DNA from: Takakia lepidozioides
Taxonomy: Eukaryota; Streptophyta; Takakiopsida; Takakiales; Takakiaceae
Direction of reading: 5' to 3'
NCBI GenBank assembly: GCA_030704615.1
Contig: CM060733.1
Span: forward strand, 66,032,001 to 66,096,000
DNA length: 64,000 bases
Each line of letters begins with the position of its first letter. Position 1 is the stretch's first letter. Positions 19,490-31,279 of the stretch are shown here, piece after piece. The translations under genes were made by a program, and so were the position numbers. Below the pieces are notes generated by a model. That model was not told the DNA's origin and did not search any database. It saw nothing but the letters and a program-made list of their open reading frames with translations.

Positions 19490-22216
19490 AATTCTCTCGC
19501 AATGCTGTTGCCCATTTCAATGGATTCTTCGACCTCAAAGTTGTTCGTACCAACAATTCCTCCCTATCCGGCCCAAAGCCCCATTGTTTCCCGCTCAGGA
19601 ACTTGTAGTACCTGGCTTGCTGCATGATTGCTCTATCGATGTCCTCCGTTGTGGCCGCCACTACGTCCACCAGATGTGTGGCAGAAGACGCTCCCTAGAA
19701 AGAGTGGACTGATTCTGCCATATTCGTGTTTGGCATGTCCGTGTCGGAATCCAGGCACCGCTCCTACAAGGACAGAAACAATGGTGAGGGAAAAATTGAA
19801 AGGTCTGTAATAGAATGACAATTGCAGCAAAAGTCTCGCATCATACCTCCCGCATGTACTATCCGAACTGTCCATACCGGTAATGCCACCACCCCAACCA
19901 GCTGTGCAAGGCTCCCAGATTGGTTGTCTCCACTGCACCTGATGTGTTTCACCAAGCCTCGATGATAGCAAACTTAACCTCCGCTTCATCAAATGTGGGT
20001 GCATCCTTCCACGTCGTACAAATGACACGGTGTTCAGCTTGGAATGAGCTGGCAACAAATTTTGTAGTGTAGTGAGATAGACTCTGCATCCAATAGAATC
20101 CACATGATCTCTCTTTCCCCTCCATTGGAACATTGGAGTCCTCACCATATACACGCCGCACCGCTGCCCAGTTGGCCTGAGCGTTGTCTGCCATGAATCC
20201 CTTGAAATTGGGCTTTGGCAAACCCGCCTTTGTCATCTGCTCGTTTATGTCCTCCCACAGATGCATCTCTGATTATGTGTCCTCCCCTTTCATCTCGCAG
20301 ATTGCAATCGTCATGAGCCTCTTGGAGTGATAGTCATAAACATGCACACCCGTGGTCACCCACTGATGGTTTGTAATTCACTTGATGTGGTCAAACATCA
20401 CCCAAGCAGTCGACAAGTTCCCAGTTGTCATTCGAGTGACCAAGTCGACTCCACTCCCAGGCCCACACGTTGACATTTTCAAAATGTAACAATGATCGGA
20501 TTCGTTGCCTTGCCTTAGAAACCTGCTACCTTGAATGTAGTCATATCCAGTCCTTCGTTTCACCTCTAGGATCGAGTGCATGTCCGACCCCCGGCCGAAC
20601 TCCTGCTTGCAAGATACGATGTGATTCCGCACATTCGGACTACAAACCTGCGAGACGGACTCCAACAGGTCAAGCATCTCCTCTTCGTTCAAGGGCACTC
20701 GGTCCTTTCCATCTTCATACATAATTTTGCCAAGAGCAATCTTGTGGGCTGCCTTCAGCTGAATCTACTTTGGTCTGGCTCCGGGGCTCAATTTCACCTC
20801 CTATTTTATGATGTCGTGTGCTTCCTGCACAGCCTCCCGCATGTTGCCTCTCGCCAAGGGGTGGCAGGGGACCCCAACGTGTATGCAAGCTCTAGTCAAG
20901 TCTGGGAGCATATGGATGACATAATATTTCTTGGCTCTGCACATGGATATGCATGTCGGTGGTTCTTTGCAATGTGCGCACTTGGTTTCAAAATGAAAGC
21001 GCTGGAGCCTGGCTGGAGACAATGAATGGATGATGGGTTGTACCAGTCCAATCCGTCTCGTTTCTCCGCCCTCCTTTGGAGAGAAAGTGGAAGCAGGTGG
21101 GATTGAGGCGCCTTAGCTTCCCCGCACAAAGGACGTATCGTATACGAACACCATCAGCAATTTCCGTGCTACTGGTCTTCGTCACACACCAGGGGTGTCC
21201 GTCATGCTTTCGATCCATGTCTGTTAACATCCTTGAGGCTTTGTTTGACGAAGTAACAGGTGGAAACTCGAAGATCACATTACCATCGACTTTGGGAGGC
21301 AGATATGTTACCTTCCTAACTGGAAATTTGGCATAGTCGAGAGCAGCCAGCTTGGAGCGAGAACCATTGAGGTGATGTTGTCGTAGGAGCTGCACAATGG
21401 AACGGGTTGGAGTTATGCTCGGGGGTACATGCGTAGCACCTGCAGAGACGTCCATGTCGGATTTGAACGACCTTGTGGAGGACATGGGGACCTCCATGCA
21501 CTCTCATTCCTCGTCAGAAATGTCGAATACCTCCACACGAGAAGCTATGGAAGGTCTTGACGGTCCAGGTCGGGAATGATTATCGTTGCATATCTCTCTG
21601 TTGACAGTGGCCGCCTGTCGGTTTCCCGACTTCTTTTGTGGTTCGGCAACGACTGATTTGTGATTGAATGGCATTCCCACAGCGCGATACAAGATGGTGT
21701 CTGATGGGGGTACATGCCACTCCATTCCGCAACCTCCGTCGGCACCTAGCACGACAATGGTCTCATCAACCTGTCCAGGAACATCCTTCATTTCTTCTTC
21801 CAAACAAACTGTGCCCGGTTTGAGCTTGAATTTGGAACAAAGGTAAGTCTCAGTCACTCTGCAAAGTCCTCCCTTGTTGGGATCCAGGCTCTTCCAAGTT
21901 GCGGAGGACAACAAATAGCGTAGGAATTGAGTCGGACACAGAGAGACATGAAGTGCGGGTTCTCTATAGGGACAGACCAAGGCTTAGTGACACCACGTAC
22001 TTGGAACTGTGGAGGCCATCGACGATTGGAAGTCGCACATTGAAGTCGAGCATAATGTTTCTTGATACATGCATGAAGGTGGGAGCTCCGATTCCATATC
22101 GAGTATGTATGACAATGATGGCGAATTCGGCGAACCAATAACATCTCCAGACAGTTTTTGCTAAGGCTGGATCCTGCCATATTCTCGTTTTCACACATGA
22201 ACGTTCGCACTAACAA
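19490..22216 (-). pseudogene. MULE transposase copy B
   Basis: This parallels copy A on the minus strand. The N-terminal YGIGAPTFMHVS and LDFNVRLPIVDGL are followed by CCPPQLGRAWIP and KPGTVCLEEEMK. The Cys-rich region follows (VLCAGKLRRLNPTCF, AHIAKNHRHAYPC), then MYEDGKDRVPLNEEEM, VYDYHSKRL, FMADNAQANWAAV and TNMAESVHS, and DIDRAIMQQARYYK near the end. It has several frameshifts. An extra LKPSAHIAKNH frame break at about 20990 damages the zinc ligands. It lacks the SWIM part because a CACTA end truncates it. It supplies the empty site for CACTA-1 (near 19496-19505). Confidence 0.75.
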
Positions 22217-22344
22217 GTGCCAGGAATGTTAGTTAAAATGGTTAGACAACAAAAAGTTTGCTCATTAGAGATCCGTTGTATCCAAAGCATTGCATATCCG
22301 GAACAAAGCATTCCCGTTCGACATGGTCGTCTCTCTGAGTGTGA

Positions 22345-22885
22345 ATGGAAATGCGGCACCGCATTTCCGTCAACTGGGAAACCAAACTAGTGCTGGAACG
22401 GAAATGCGGTATCGCAATTCCGTCCAGGCTATTCCTTTGGAAGAGAGCGGGTGCCGCATTCCGTCCACTGTTCCACTTGGCACATGATGGAACGGAAATG
22501 TGGTACCGCATTTTCATCCACTGTACAAGCAGGCACATGGTGGAACAGAAATGCGGTACCGCATTCCCGTCAAATGGGACACGTAAGCCATGGTGAAACA
22601 GAAATGCGGCACCGCATTTCCGTCGACTGGGACACCTTTGATAGGCAAGAACGGAAATGCGGTGCCGCATTTCCGTCCGGGCTCTTACTTTGGAATGCAA
22701 CAGACGGAAATGCGGCACCACATTTCCGTCCGGGCTCTTCCTTTGCAAGTGAGCCGACGGAAATGCAGTGCCGCATTTCCGTCCACTGTACCACCACATG
22801 GTTGAACGGAAATTCAGCACCTCATTTCCTTCCCAGGGGAGACATGCAACATGGTGGAACAGAAATGCAGTGCCGCATTCCGTAC
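22345..22885. repeat. 53-bp palindromic array 2 (11 units)
   Basis: Palindrome centres lie at 22357, 22410, about 22452, 22504, 22557, 22610, 22663, 22716, 22769, 22818 and 22871. Spacing is 53 bp, apart from one unit shortened to about 42 and one to 49. The core is the same as in array 1, with spacers of other types (TGGAACAG..., CTTTGG...). It lies just upstream of MULE B and downstream of ORF X copy 1. Confidence 0.93.
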
Positions 22886-23222
22886 GGTATGTTACTTTCT
22901 GAGTTGTGAAACATATGCCGAAATAGTAAGACAGTAAGAAATCACTTGTTGACGGTGAACTCCGATTATGTAAGATTGAAAAACTTGAAGACTTCAGGCA
23001 GACAAGGACAACAACACAAGGACAACTACGAGAACCTTAGGACATGACGATTCACAAGAGAAATCCATATTCACCAAAAACTTATATTTGTTCTTCATGG
23101 GAATAAGTCCGGAAATCTGTCCTCTCTAAATAACTTATGTCCCCAAATGGAGGACAGCACTACCACGGCCTGTAGAATTGAAACACCCCCGACAATGTTC
23201 TTGAGGTTCCCCGTTCCGATGC

Positions 23223-23912
23223 CTATTCCATTGTGTTCAGATCGACTACACGGACGATGGAATCTTGAAAGAACGGGTCCAGAATGAGGAGTGGCGCTAT
23301 ATTCGTCCAGTCACCATTGCCAGTATCTGGATGGAGATGGCGCACATGAAGATACAAGATATCTATATTGGTGAGGTTCGTGAAAACATGCAGGTATTCC
23401 ATGCCAGGTGGGAGATCCTCAACATCATCGTGGTACTCGCGCACGTCCAACACAAACATGTTCCGGTTCTCCCTCAGTGTCAGCAATATATTCCCGGGCC
23501 CTAAAAAGTGAGTCACCAACTCAACAGCCCGATCAGGTAGGAGGTACTGTGGAGTAGGGTGTAAGCATGGTAGTACGACCTGACGAGCTCCCCACAAAAA
23601 CATCTCATCATGAACAGATGCACACTTTGTCTCCATGGTCTGTCTTGCACACAAGTATCCACTGTTGTCCACTTCCGGGTCTCACCCAACGAGAATCCCA
23701 AAGAACTGCCCGGAAACTCGTCACCATGCGCGTCGGTCCACTGAACTCCAACTCCACCATAATATCTCCCCAGCTCCGGGATTCGCAAATGCGAGGACCT
23801 CAAATTCCACTTCGTCGAATGCAGGTGGCACCATGACATGACTGCATCTTGCAACTTCAGGCGGAAGCGCGATATCGACAAACAACTGGAGGACGAGAGA
23901 GAAGAGAACCAT
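23223..23912 (-). pseudogene. ORF X copy 1 (frameshifted)
   Basis: This is the same gene as the intact copy at 48183-48872, on the opposite strand and within the inverted duplication. One extra G near 23771 (GCTGGGGAG for GCTGGGAG) and a base missing near 23555 break it into three frames. From the ATG at 23912 it reads MVLFSLVLQLFVDIALP and ends LDPFFQDSIVRVVDLNTME. Its function is unknown; see copy 2. Confidence 0.7.
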
Positions 23913-24104
23913 AAATACCCCGACTTCTTTTTTGTATTGCAATTTCCCCTCTCTTCAACCCACAACGGCCATGCGCACAACGACTATTCTCACCTTCTGT
24001 AAACTTTTTTCAATAAGTCCTGAAACATTTCCACTATGACAGCTTCGTTTTATAGTGTACGGACGGAAAACCGTATTCCGTTTTGTGTGTAACTGAGGAA
24101 GTGA

Positions 24105-24917
24105 TGAACGTAAATGCGTGCCGCATTTCCGTCCGAGCGTCTTTCAGTCAATGCGTCATGACGGAAAATGAATGTAAGTGATAAAACAGTGGAACGAAAA
24201 TGCAGCACTGCATTTCCGTCTGAGGTGTACTTTTCAATCCTCTAGAACGGAAATGCGGCGCCGCATTACCGTCCATTATGTAAGGCAGTAACAGTGGACG
24301 GAAATGCGGCACCGCATTTCGTCCGAGGTCTACCATTCAATCCTCCAGAACGGAAAATCGGCTCCGCATTACCGTCCATTATGTAAGGCATGTAACAGTG
24401 GTGGAATGGAATACGGCACCGCATTTCCGTCCGAGGTCTACCATTCAATCCTCCAGAACAGAAATGCGGCGCCGCATTTCCGTCCAACATGTAAGGCATG
24501 TAACAAGTGCCGCATTTCCGTTCTGCATGTAAGTCATGAAACATTCGAACGGAAATGCGGCGCCGCATTTCCGTTTTGTATCTCAGGCATTAAACCGCAT
24601 TTCCGTTATGGATGTAACTCAACACTAGCTGGAACGGAAATGCGCACCGCATTTCCGTTGTCACTGTAACTCATCAGACGCGTGGGACGGAAATGCCGCA
24701 TTTCCGTCCGTGGGATACAATTTCCAACAGTTGCAACGGAATGCGCCTCAACATTCCCGTACATGCTCATACTGCATGATAAATGAACACATGGGCCAAC
24801 GGAAATGCGGCACCGCATTTCCATGTGGCTCGAGTCCACCCTGAGATTTTTATCCTACATCGGGATGCAAAAGGAAGGCGAGATTGAAGGGTAGTATGCG
24901 GCGCCGCATTTTGATCT
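24105..24917. repeat. 53-bp palindromic array 3
   Basis: About fourteen palindromes of the same core (centres at 24206, 24259, 24310, ...), mostly 51-53 bp apart and more degraded toward 24700-24900. It is near-identical, inverted, to array 6 (47160-48030). It lies between ORF X copy 1 and exon 0 of PM2. Confidence 0.92.
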
Positions 24918-25179
24918 CTGCACTCATGCTGGTTGAAGTGGCAGGGCGGCGGGGCTGACCATTGGATAATGATGTTTGTCCGGCAGACTGCACACGTATC
25001 TTGAAGGATTTGAATTTCCTAACGACGCATAGTCCATGAAGAGACACTTCCAGCCCAGCCTTTCGAACCCAAGCGGTGCATCCCCGCCGTTTGATGTAGT
25101 TTTTTGTGGTTGCTATTCACCCCTCTCGCGCCCTTTCCATCTGCACTCTTTGCCCTTTTTCCGTGTTTCTGTTTTTCTT

Positions 25180-27005
25180 ATACTCCAACTTGAGAGGAGG
25201 GAAGTTCCTGCACCAGAGAAGAGACGTCGTCGCAAGCTCCGCAAGTTGTACTTCGGACAGGCCAATGCCGAAGGGGAAAAAGCAAATGCGTCTTCAGGAT
25301 GAGATGGTCATTGCGCAGCAACAGCCAACGCAGCCTCCAGTGAGAGCTCTGTGCTATCGGGATGCGCGCAGCTGATCGAGCACCGAAACCCTCCCTCCTC
25401 TTTTTGGTGCAATTGTTAGACTGTATGTTAGGACACTTGAATGTAGAAAATGTTTGCATGCCTAACTCCAAAGGTGGAGGTGGTGGAGGGATCGCAGGCA
25501 TCCGAAGAGCTGCAAGAAGAAACCGTGGAGATAGCTGCAGCACGCACACCCAGCCAATCGACGAGCACGGGTCTTCCTGTCGGGCCTAGCCCTGTGCGTT
25601 TCAAGGACGCGGTCTGGAAAAGGCAAGCCTTTTGAAGTTGAAAGCACAAGACAAAGACACACGGTTGAAGCTCGTGGACAATCGCCAGTAGGGGTCGTCC
25701 CCTTCTCCAGCAAAGAGCAAGAAGAAGCAACCCGCTTGAAGAGATTTCCGAACCAGACCAGGCCGTCCCCCCCCCCCAAAAGAGAATGAAGTAGAAGGGG
25801 GCAGTGCAGATTCAAATGCAGCAGACACCCTCACCTGCAAAGATTAAGAAGCAGAAGGCAATCAGAGGGAGGGCGGAGCAGTCTTCCGCAAAACCGGTTC
25901 CATGAGTTGAAGCCCAGTTCCTGCATGATTTTGAGACAAATGATGTTGGCGGCGTCTCCGCTGCAGGCAAGGCACCGAAAACGACCGATGTCATCAATCT
26001 CTCAGCGGAGGAGGGTGCTGCTGCTCAACGTTCGCAGCAGGACTTCTCCACCATTCCGGAAGAACTTCAGAATACTGTAGGCCCGGAGGAGGTTTCTGAA
26101 ATGCGACAATTGCCCGCGGACATCCCCAGACTACAGATGCAGTTGGGGATGCTCCATCTGCTCAGCCCCTATCGCCACCTGCAGATATGTCGCTGGAGGA
26201 ATTCCAGACTGCAGCGGATACAATGTTGGAGGAGACACACAGCAATATTGGCAGAGTTCTGGGCAGCAGGGTATTCCAGCGGACACTTCGAATTTCACTC
26301 TGTCGCATGCAGGTCCCCCTCCCCATTGTCAGGCAGGCTCTTCCAGGTGATGTGGATAAGCTGAAGTTCACATTTTGAGAAGGGTATCGTCTAGGTTCTC
26401 TCGCCTTCTACGTTTCCATTGAGAATGAGGACGGCGAAACTCGTGGGCCCATAGCGGAAGAGTTGTCAACATGGGATCCCCACGCACACTTGCAATGACG
26501 AGTTCGAGACAATGCTGAAGGGTGATCCAGACTTCAACCATATGTCGGGCAAAATGTTTTTTGTGTGGGGCGGGAATCACCGACTTCTTGCCTGGTGGAG
26601 TACATCAAGCAGAACCATGCCAAGCAAATTGGCTGGCATTACATGGTGGAGTGTGTCATCCTCAAGGTGAAGGCGGAAGACTCCTCCCTGCTCAAGAATG
26701 CTATGGCGGACCTAAACTCGTAAGATTCTCATCCCCTCCTATGAGAGGTGCGGCATTCCTTTTTCCAAATGTCAGTTTTGTTTCCGCCCTTCAGTGGATT
26801 GAATTGGAGAGTGGGCCTTGCAGGGTCACTGAAAATGCGTACGTGCATACCCATATGGCACATATGCTATACAGGGTGAGGAAAACTGGTCTAACTGACC
26901 CGCACATGTTCGCCAAACTCCTGGATCCCGAGCTCATTCAAAAAGCCATGGCTAAAACAGACCGGACATGGTATCGGCTCACTATGGATGGAATGGTAGA
27001 GGTAG
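25180..27005 (+). pseudogene. PM2, exons 0, A and B
   Basis: Exon 0 (25180-25339) has ATA in place of the start ATG. Exon A (25447-26719) reads MFACLTPKVEVVEGSQ and keeps MSLEEFQTAADTMLEE, LPIVRQALPGDVDKLKF and YIKQNHAKQIGWHYMVECV. It is broken by several frameshifts (near 25618, 25740) and a stop at 26378; the DGNHR box reads as frameshifted GRESP. Exon B (from 26776, after an acceptor CAG) reads FVSALQWIELES, VHTHMAHMLYRVRKTGL and TWYRLTMDGMVEVV. The LTR of G2 cuts it at 27006. The 3' part of what is probably the same gene resumes after G2 at 31530. Confidence 0.68.
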
Positions 27006-27729
27006 TGTCGCGGCCCTTTGCCTTGAGGGCAGGGGGTCGGGACACATGAGGGGCTGCCCCTATGGTGGGGGCAGCGGCAGCGATAGGTATGGGGGGCTGA
27101 AGCAGCACCTTGAGTGCCCAAGGCACTCAAGGAGGAGGCGCTCACTAGGTGGAGCCCCGCACACCGGGTTGCGTGGGGGTGGCTCCACAAGGGGTGGTGG
27201 TAGCTTAGCGGGACTTAGTGGGGTGGCATAGGACTCACCATGGGGGCAGGGACCTCGTGGTGTTAGTTGTGGGGAGTCTTGGGACTCATCACGGTCCATA
27301 GGGGCCGTGGTGAGTGGGTCAAGACTCACCGCGACTCATCACCGGGAGTCGAGGGTTTTCGTGGTGGTTCGCCATAAAATGGCATGGCTGGTTGTGAAAC
27401 CCCCGCGGACAGCTACAGAAGTATATATAGGGAGTAGTAAACCCGAGAACGGTGCAAGCCCATTGGTGACCAAAAACTAGTGAGTAAGCGAGCGAGCCGG
27501 AAAGCGACCAAAGAGTGGGGAGCTGTTCCGGACTGCCAACTACCAAAGGGAATTCCCGCTGGTTCCAAATCGGTGGAGGGTTCTTTGGGAGAACAAAGGG
27601 GGACCGTTATGCCCCGGTGAGCAGCCGAAGCTCCAAGTTGGCCCGGCGGCCAGGTTGGGAGTCAGGCGCGCTCATTAAAGCGAGTAACTATGACTTGAGG
27701 GGGAGCTTACCGAAGTGAGGTGCGCGACA
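27006..27729 (+). repeat. 5' LTR of G2
   Basis: This 724-bp LTR runs TGTCGCGGCCC...GGTGCGCGACA and is nearly identical to the G1 LTR. The upstream third is full of GACTCATCAC/GTGATGAGTC-type short inverted words. Its near-identity to the G1 LTR means both insertions are of similar age or come from one source family. Confidence 0.87.
27421..27432 (+). promoter_or_regulatory. LTR TATA box
   Basis: GTATATATAGGG in the R/U3 part of the LTR, about 300 bp before the LTR end, is a canonical plant TATA element. The same word is at 2850-2862 (minus) in G1. Confidence 0.55.
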
Positions 27730-27731
27730 CT

Positions 27732-27745
27732 TGGTATCAGAGCCT
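27732..27745 (+). promoter_or_regulatory. Primer-binding site (initiator-Met tRNA)
   Basis: TGGTATCAGAGCC begins two bases after the LTR end. This is the standard plant LTR-retrotransposon site complementary to the 3' end of initiator methionine tRNA. Confidence 0.9.
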
Positions 27746-27961
27746 AGAGTTCAGTACGTGATCATCCTTGGGATTGGCCTCATCATGGGGTCGGGCAAGC
27801 CAAAGCGAAAGCGGAATGGCCCAAAAGATGATGATCCTGGTGAGCCCGATGGGGGCGACGTGTCACCGAGGCGGCCGTTTGAGGAAGCGATGCATGTCTC
27901 CGAAAATGAGGCCGCTCAAGAGCGAATCTGAGAGTCGGAGCCCGAGGAATCCCTGAGAGCT

Positions 27962-28245
27962 AGGAAATGCGGTGCCGCATTAGGGTTCGCACGTGCGAAA
28001 TTTATGGGCAGTTTGGTGTTGGTGAATGCCGCATCTACCAGTACCTACGACGTTACTTGGAAATGCGGCGCCGCATTTCCTTGCCGGGGGTCGAATGAGG
28101 AAAGCAAAGTTTGGGAGAGCAGAAAAACAGGAACCCTCCAACACACAAAAATACATGCATGTGGAAACACGGGTGAATGACATAGTATTATCGACGTTCG
28201 AGCAAAACAGGTTACTGGTAGGCAAGACATAAGTCGGACCTTTAT
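27962..28245 (-). repeat. Inverted copy of the MULE-A 3' flank within the G2 leader
   Basis: Near-identical to 17755-18028, with palindromes at 27963-27982 and 28060-28081. It lies between the primer-binding site and gag, so the element probably acquired it as an insertion or template switch. G1 lacks this region and cannot be compared. Confidence 0.75.
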
Positions 28246-28321
28246 AATAATGCAGAACACTCTGCAATGGGGCTTCCTCCTTTCAAGTGGTCTACGGGAA
28301 AACGCTTCGACCGACCAATAG

Positions 28322-29092
28322 ATGCCTCCCATGCCGGCAGCCTTTTGGGAAGGGTTGTTGGCGCAATTTGGCGGGACGTTGAAAGACGTGTTGAAGGCGG
28401 CTAATGCCACTTCCACTAAGGCAAAATTTAAGGTGAAGCCTAAGGAACCCGGCACCTTCGAGGGCGTCCGAAATCGGAAGGCACTCAACACCTGGCTCCT
28501 GGAGCTAGAGCAATACTTCCGGGCGGCCAAGTTGAGTGACGAGGACCGGGTGGAAGTGGCTCCCATCTATTTGAGGGGCTATGCTCAACAATGGTGGCAG
28601 AAACGCCTTCACGACCGAGGTGTAAGCCCGGAAACCTTGAACTGGAGTGGGTTCAAGGAATTGATGAAGAGACAGTTTGTGCCCCTCAACGCGTCCTGGC
28701 TTGCCCGAGACAAGATGAGGAATTTGAAGCAAACAGATGACATTCAAGGGTATGTCCAGGCTTTCAATGTGCTGTTGCTCGAAGTCGCGGACATGGCAGA
28801 ACCAGAAATGGTCTTCAACTTTGTGGCGAGACTGGCCCCATGGGCCAGGCGGAAGTTGGAGGAGAAGCCACCCAAGACTTTGAACGAGGCAATTGAGAGG
28901 GCTGAATGTTTCTCGGATGTCCCTAGGGGTGAGAGACAAGGCCGTACGGAGCTGAACCACAAGAAGACCCGGCGGGAAGGTGACTCCTTCCGACCGGAAA
29001 AGAAGTGGGATAGGCCACGCGGCGACAATGGCACGTGGAAATCGAAGGGAGGGCCTTCACACGTCAAGGCGGCACCCGGTGCTTCGAAATGA
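28322..29092 (+). CDS. G2 gag
   Basis: An open 256-residue frame from ATG 28322. It has the retrotransposon gag core: GTFEGVRNRKALNTWLLE, EQYFRAA, YLRGYAQQWWQ and DRGVSPETLNWSGFKELM, then a basic C-terminus (RREGDSFRPEKKWDRP). A zinc knuckle (CFNCGEPGHMAKKC, about 29147-29188) follows in another frame after a stop at 29090, so gag and knuckle are split by a mutation. Gag forms the particle that packages the element RNA. Confidence 0.85.
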   Translation: MPPMPAAFWEGLLAQFGGTLKDVLKAANATSTKAKFKVKPKEPGTFEGVRNRKALNTWLLELEQYFRAAKLSDEDRVEVAPIYLRGYAQQWWQKRLHDRGVSPETLNWSGFKELMKRQFVPLNASWLARDKMRNLKQTDDIQGYVQAFNVLLLEVADMAEPEMVFNFVARLAPWARRKLEEKPPKTLNEAIERAECFSDVPRGERQGRTELNHKKTRREGDSFRPEKKWDRPRGDNGTWKSKGGPSHVKAAPGASK

Positions 29093-30112
29093 AACGCGGG
29101 TGGAGCGGCTTATGGCGGACATAAGGCGACCTTTGATGGAGTGTGTTTCAATTGCGGGGAGCCCGGGCACATGGCCAAGAAGTGCACGAAACCACGGAGC
29201 TGTCGGAAGATACCATCAGTCGCTTGGTGGAAGCGGTGGTCGCCAGGACTTGCAAGGTAGGCAACTATTCTTGTGAGTTGTATCAGGAAACTGGGCGCCT
29301 GCGTAAAGGGAGTCAGTTATTGTTCGTGGATGGGATAATATCCGGAACTAACGTGTCGTTGTTGGTGAGGAGCGTCGCACTCCTTCATGACGCCGGCGGC
29401 GGCGCGAAAGTTGGGACTCCCGACAAGTGACGTGGGGGCCTCTATTGAGGTGCGTTCTGCCAAAGGAGAACCACAGTTGGCAACAAGGTTGGCGTTTGAT
29501 GTTCCTCTTCAACTGGGGAGTTGGGAGGGACGTGAGAACTTCACCATCTGCGAGATCGATGGAGTGGATCTCATTTTGGGGATAACCTTTTTGAGCAAAT
29601 CCGGAGTGGTCATAGATGGCCGCAAGAGAGTAGTCACGCTGCCATGTGGGGATGGTGGCGAGGTCTTACGAGTGTCGGAAACGCCCAAATCCGTGGGAGG
29701 GCGAAAACCTTCTGTCAGCAAGGGAGTGGGCCGTGGAGGAGGCACACGAGCCCCAGTTTTGCTTTACATTAGAGAAGTGAAGGGAGAAGGCGATGGGGAG
29801 CCGAGCCCAGATTGGATCAAGGGGATTTTAGAGAAATACCAGGAGGATGTGATGCCGGAGGATTTACCAAGCGGCTTGCCACCGCGAAGAGGAGTTGACC
29901 ACAAGATTGAGGTGATACCGGGATCGGAACCGCCTACCAAGGCACCCTACCGGTTGAGCCACAGGGAGTTGGTCGAGCTGAAGACTCAGCTCAAGGATCT
30001 AATGTCAAAGGGGTACATCCGGCCAAGTAAGTCACCTTACGGGAGCCCCGGTGCTATTCGTAGACAAGAAGGATGGGACGCTGCGGGATGTGTGTCGATT
30101 ACAGGGCTTTGA
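29093..30112 (+). pseudogene. G2 zinc knuckle, protease and start of reverse transcriptase
   Basis: After the knuckle, a degraded aspartic protease region is visible: LLFVDGIISGTNVSLLV, where the expected D-S/T-G is lost, then TPAAARKLGLPTSDV and GVDLILGITFL. The long frame 29387-30112 continues with VDHKIEVIPGSEPPTKAP and LKDLMSKGYIRPSKSPYGS, which is the reverse-transcriptase N-terminus. It ends at a frameshift near 30060. The missing catalytic Asp makes the protease inactive as it stands. Confidence 0.75.
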
Positions 30113-31080
30113 ATAAGGTGACTATTAAAAACTGGTACCCTTTGCCAAGGATCGACGACCTTTTCGACCGGTTGGCAGGAGCGAAGTATTTCAGCCGGAT
30201 CGACTTGCGCTCCGGCTATCATCAAATTCGCGGAAGGAGATGAGGAGAAGACCGCGTACAGGACAAGGTATGGTTCATATGAGTTCTTGGTGATGCCTTT
30301 TGGGCTCACCAATGCACCTGCAACCTTTAGCATGCTGATGAACAGCCTTTTTCAGGAGTGGTTGGATGACTTTGTGATCGTGTACATCGACGACATCTTG
30401 GTGTACTCGAAAACAAAGGAGGAGCACCTGGAGCACCTCAAAAGGGTGTTCCAAAAGTTGCGGGAAGGGAAGCTGTACGCCAAAGCTTCAAAGTGCGAAT
30501 TCGGGGTCACGAAAGTGGAGTTCTTGGGGCATGTGATTACACAGGATGGGATCAAAATGGATGACAGAAAGGTGAGGGCGATCTTGGACTGGGAGCCTCC
30601 GACTTCGGTCCCGGGAGTGCGATCCTTCCTAGGACTCGCCTCCTATTACCGGAAGTATGTGAGAAATTTTGCCAAGATCGCGGGGCCGCTGTCGGACCTT
30701 CTGTGTAAATCCAAAGTCTGGGTATGGAACACATTTTGTGGCCAAGCTTTTGCTGAATTGAAGCAGCGGATGGCGGAAGCTCCAGTCTTGAAAATCCCGG
30801 AGTTCGATCGTCCATTTGAGATTCATACAGATGCGTCGGACTTCGCGATTGGGGGTGTGTACTTATGCAAGATGGACGTCCAGTGGCTTACGAAAGTAAG
30901 AAACTGAACGAAGTGGAGCGACGGTGGCCGACGCACGAGAAAGAGATGAAGGCGGTGGTGCACTGTCTTGAGCTTTGGCGCCACTATGTTGGTTCCAACC
31001 CAGTGAAGGTGTTCACGGACAATGTTACGGTGAAGTATTTTGCCACGCAGCCCAAGTTGTCCCCAAAACAACTTAGGTGA
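30100..31080 (+). pseudogene. G2 reverse transcriptase and RNase H
   Basis: The pieces are [13 protein letters not shown] and [15 protein letters not shown], a frameshift near 30232, then YGSYEFLVMPFGLTNAPATF, VYIDDILVYSK (the YxDD active site), FLGHVITQDGI and RSFLGLASYYRKYV. RNase H begins FEIHTDASDFAIGG and goes on, after another shift at about 30890, with YESKKLNEVERRWPTHEKE, VFTDN and KYFATQPKLSPKQL. Order and motifs are those of Ty3/gypsy pol. At least two frameshifts inactivate it. Confidence 0.88.
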
Positions 31081-31279
31081 CCTGTTGGTGTACATGGGCG
31101 AGACGGCGCTCCAAAGGAAGATCCGGAAGGCTTGCCAGAAGGATGAGCTGGCGAAGTCCATGATGGCAGGGACCACTGCGAGGAGGGTGTTCAATTTCAT
31201 CGCAATTCCCTTGCAAATATGGACTGCTCCTAAAGAGCAAAACGTCTCTACGTGCCAAAGGGAGGATCAGAGATAGTCT

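Noticed and set aside
25036-25435. Separate gene upstream of PM2 on the plus strand
   Set aside because: Comparison with PM1, PM3 and PM5 shows it is exon 0 plus 5' flank of PM; the donor GTGAGA and acceptor are conserved.
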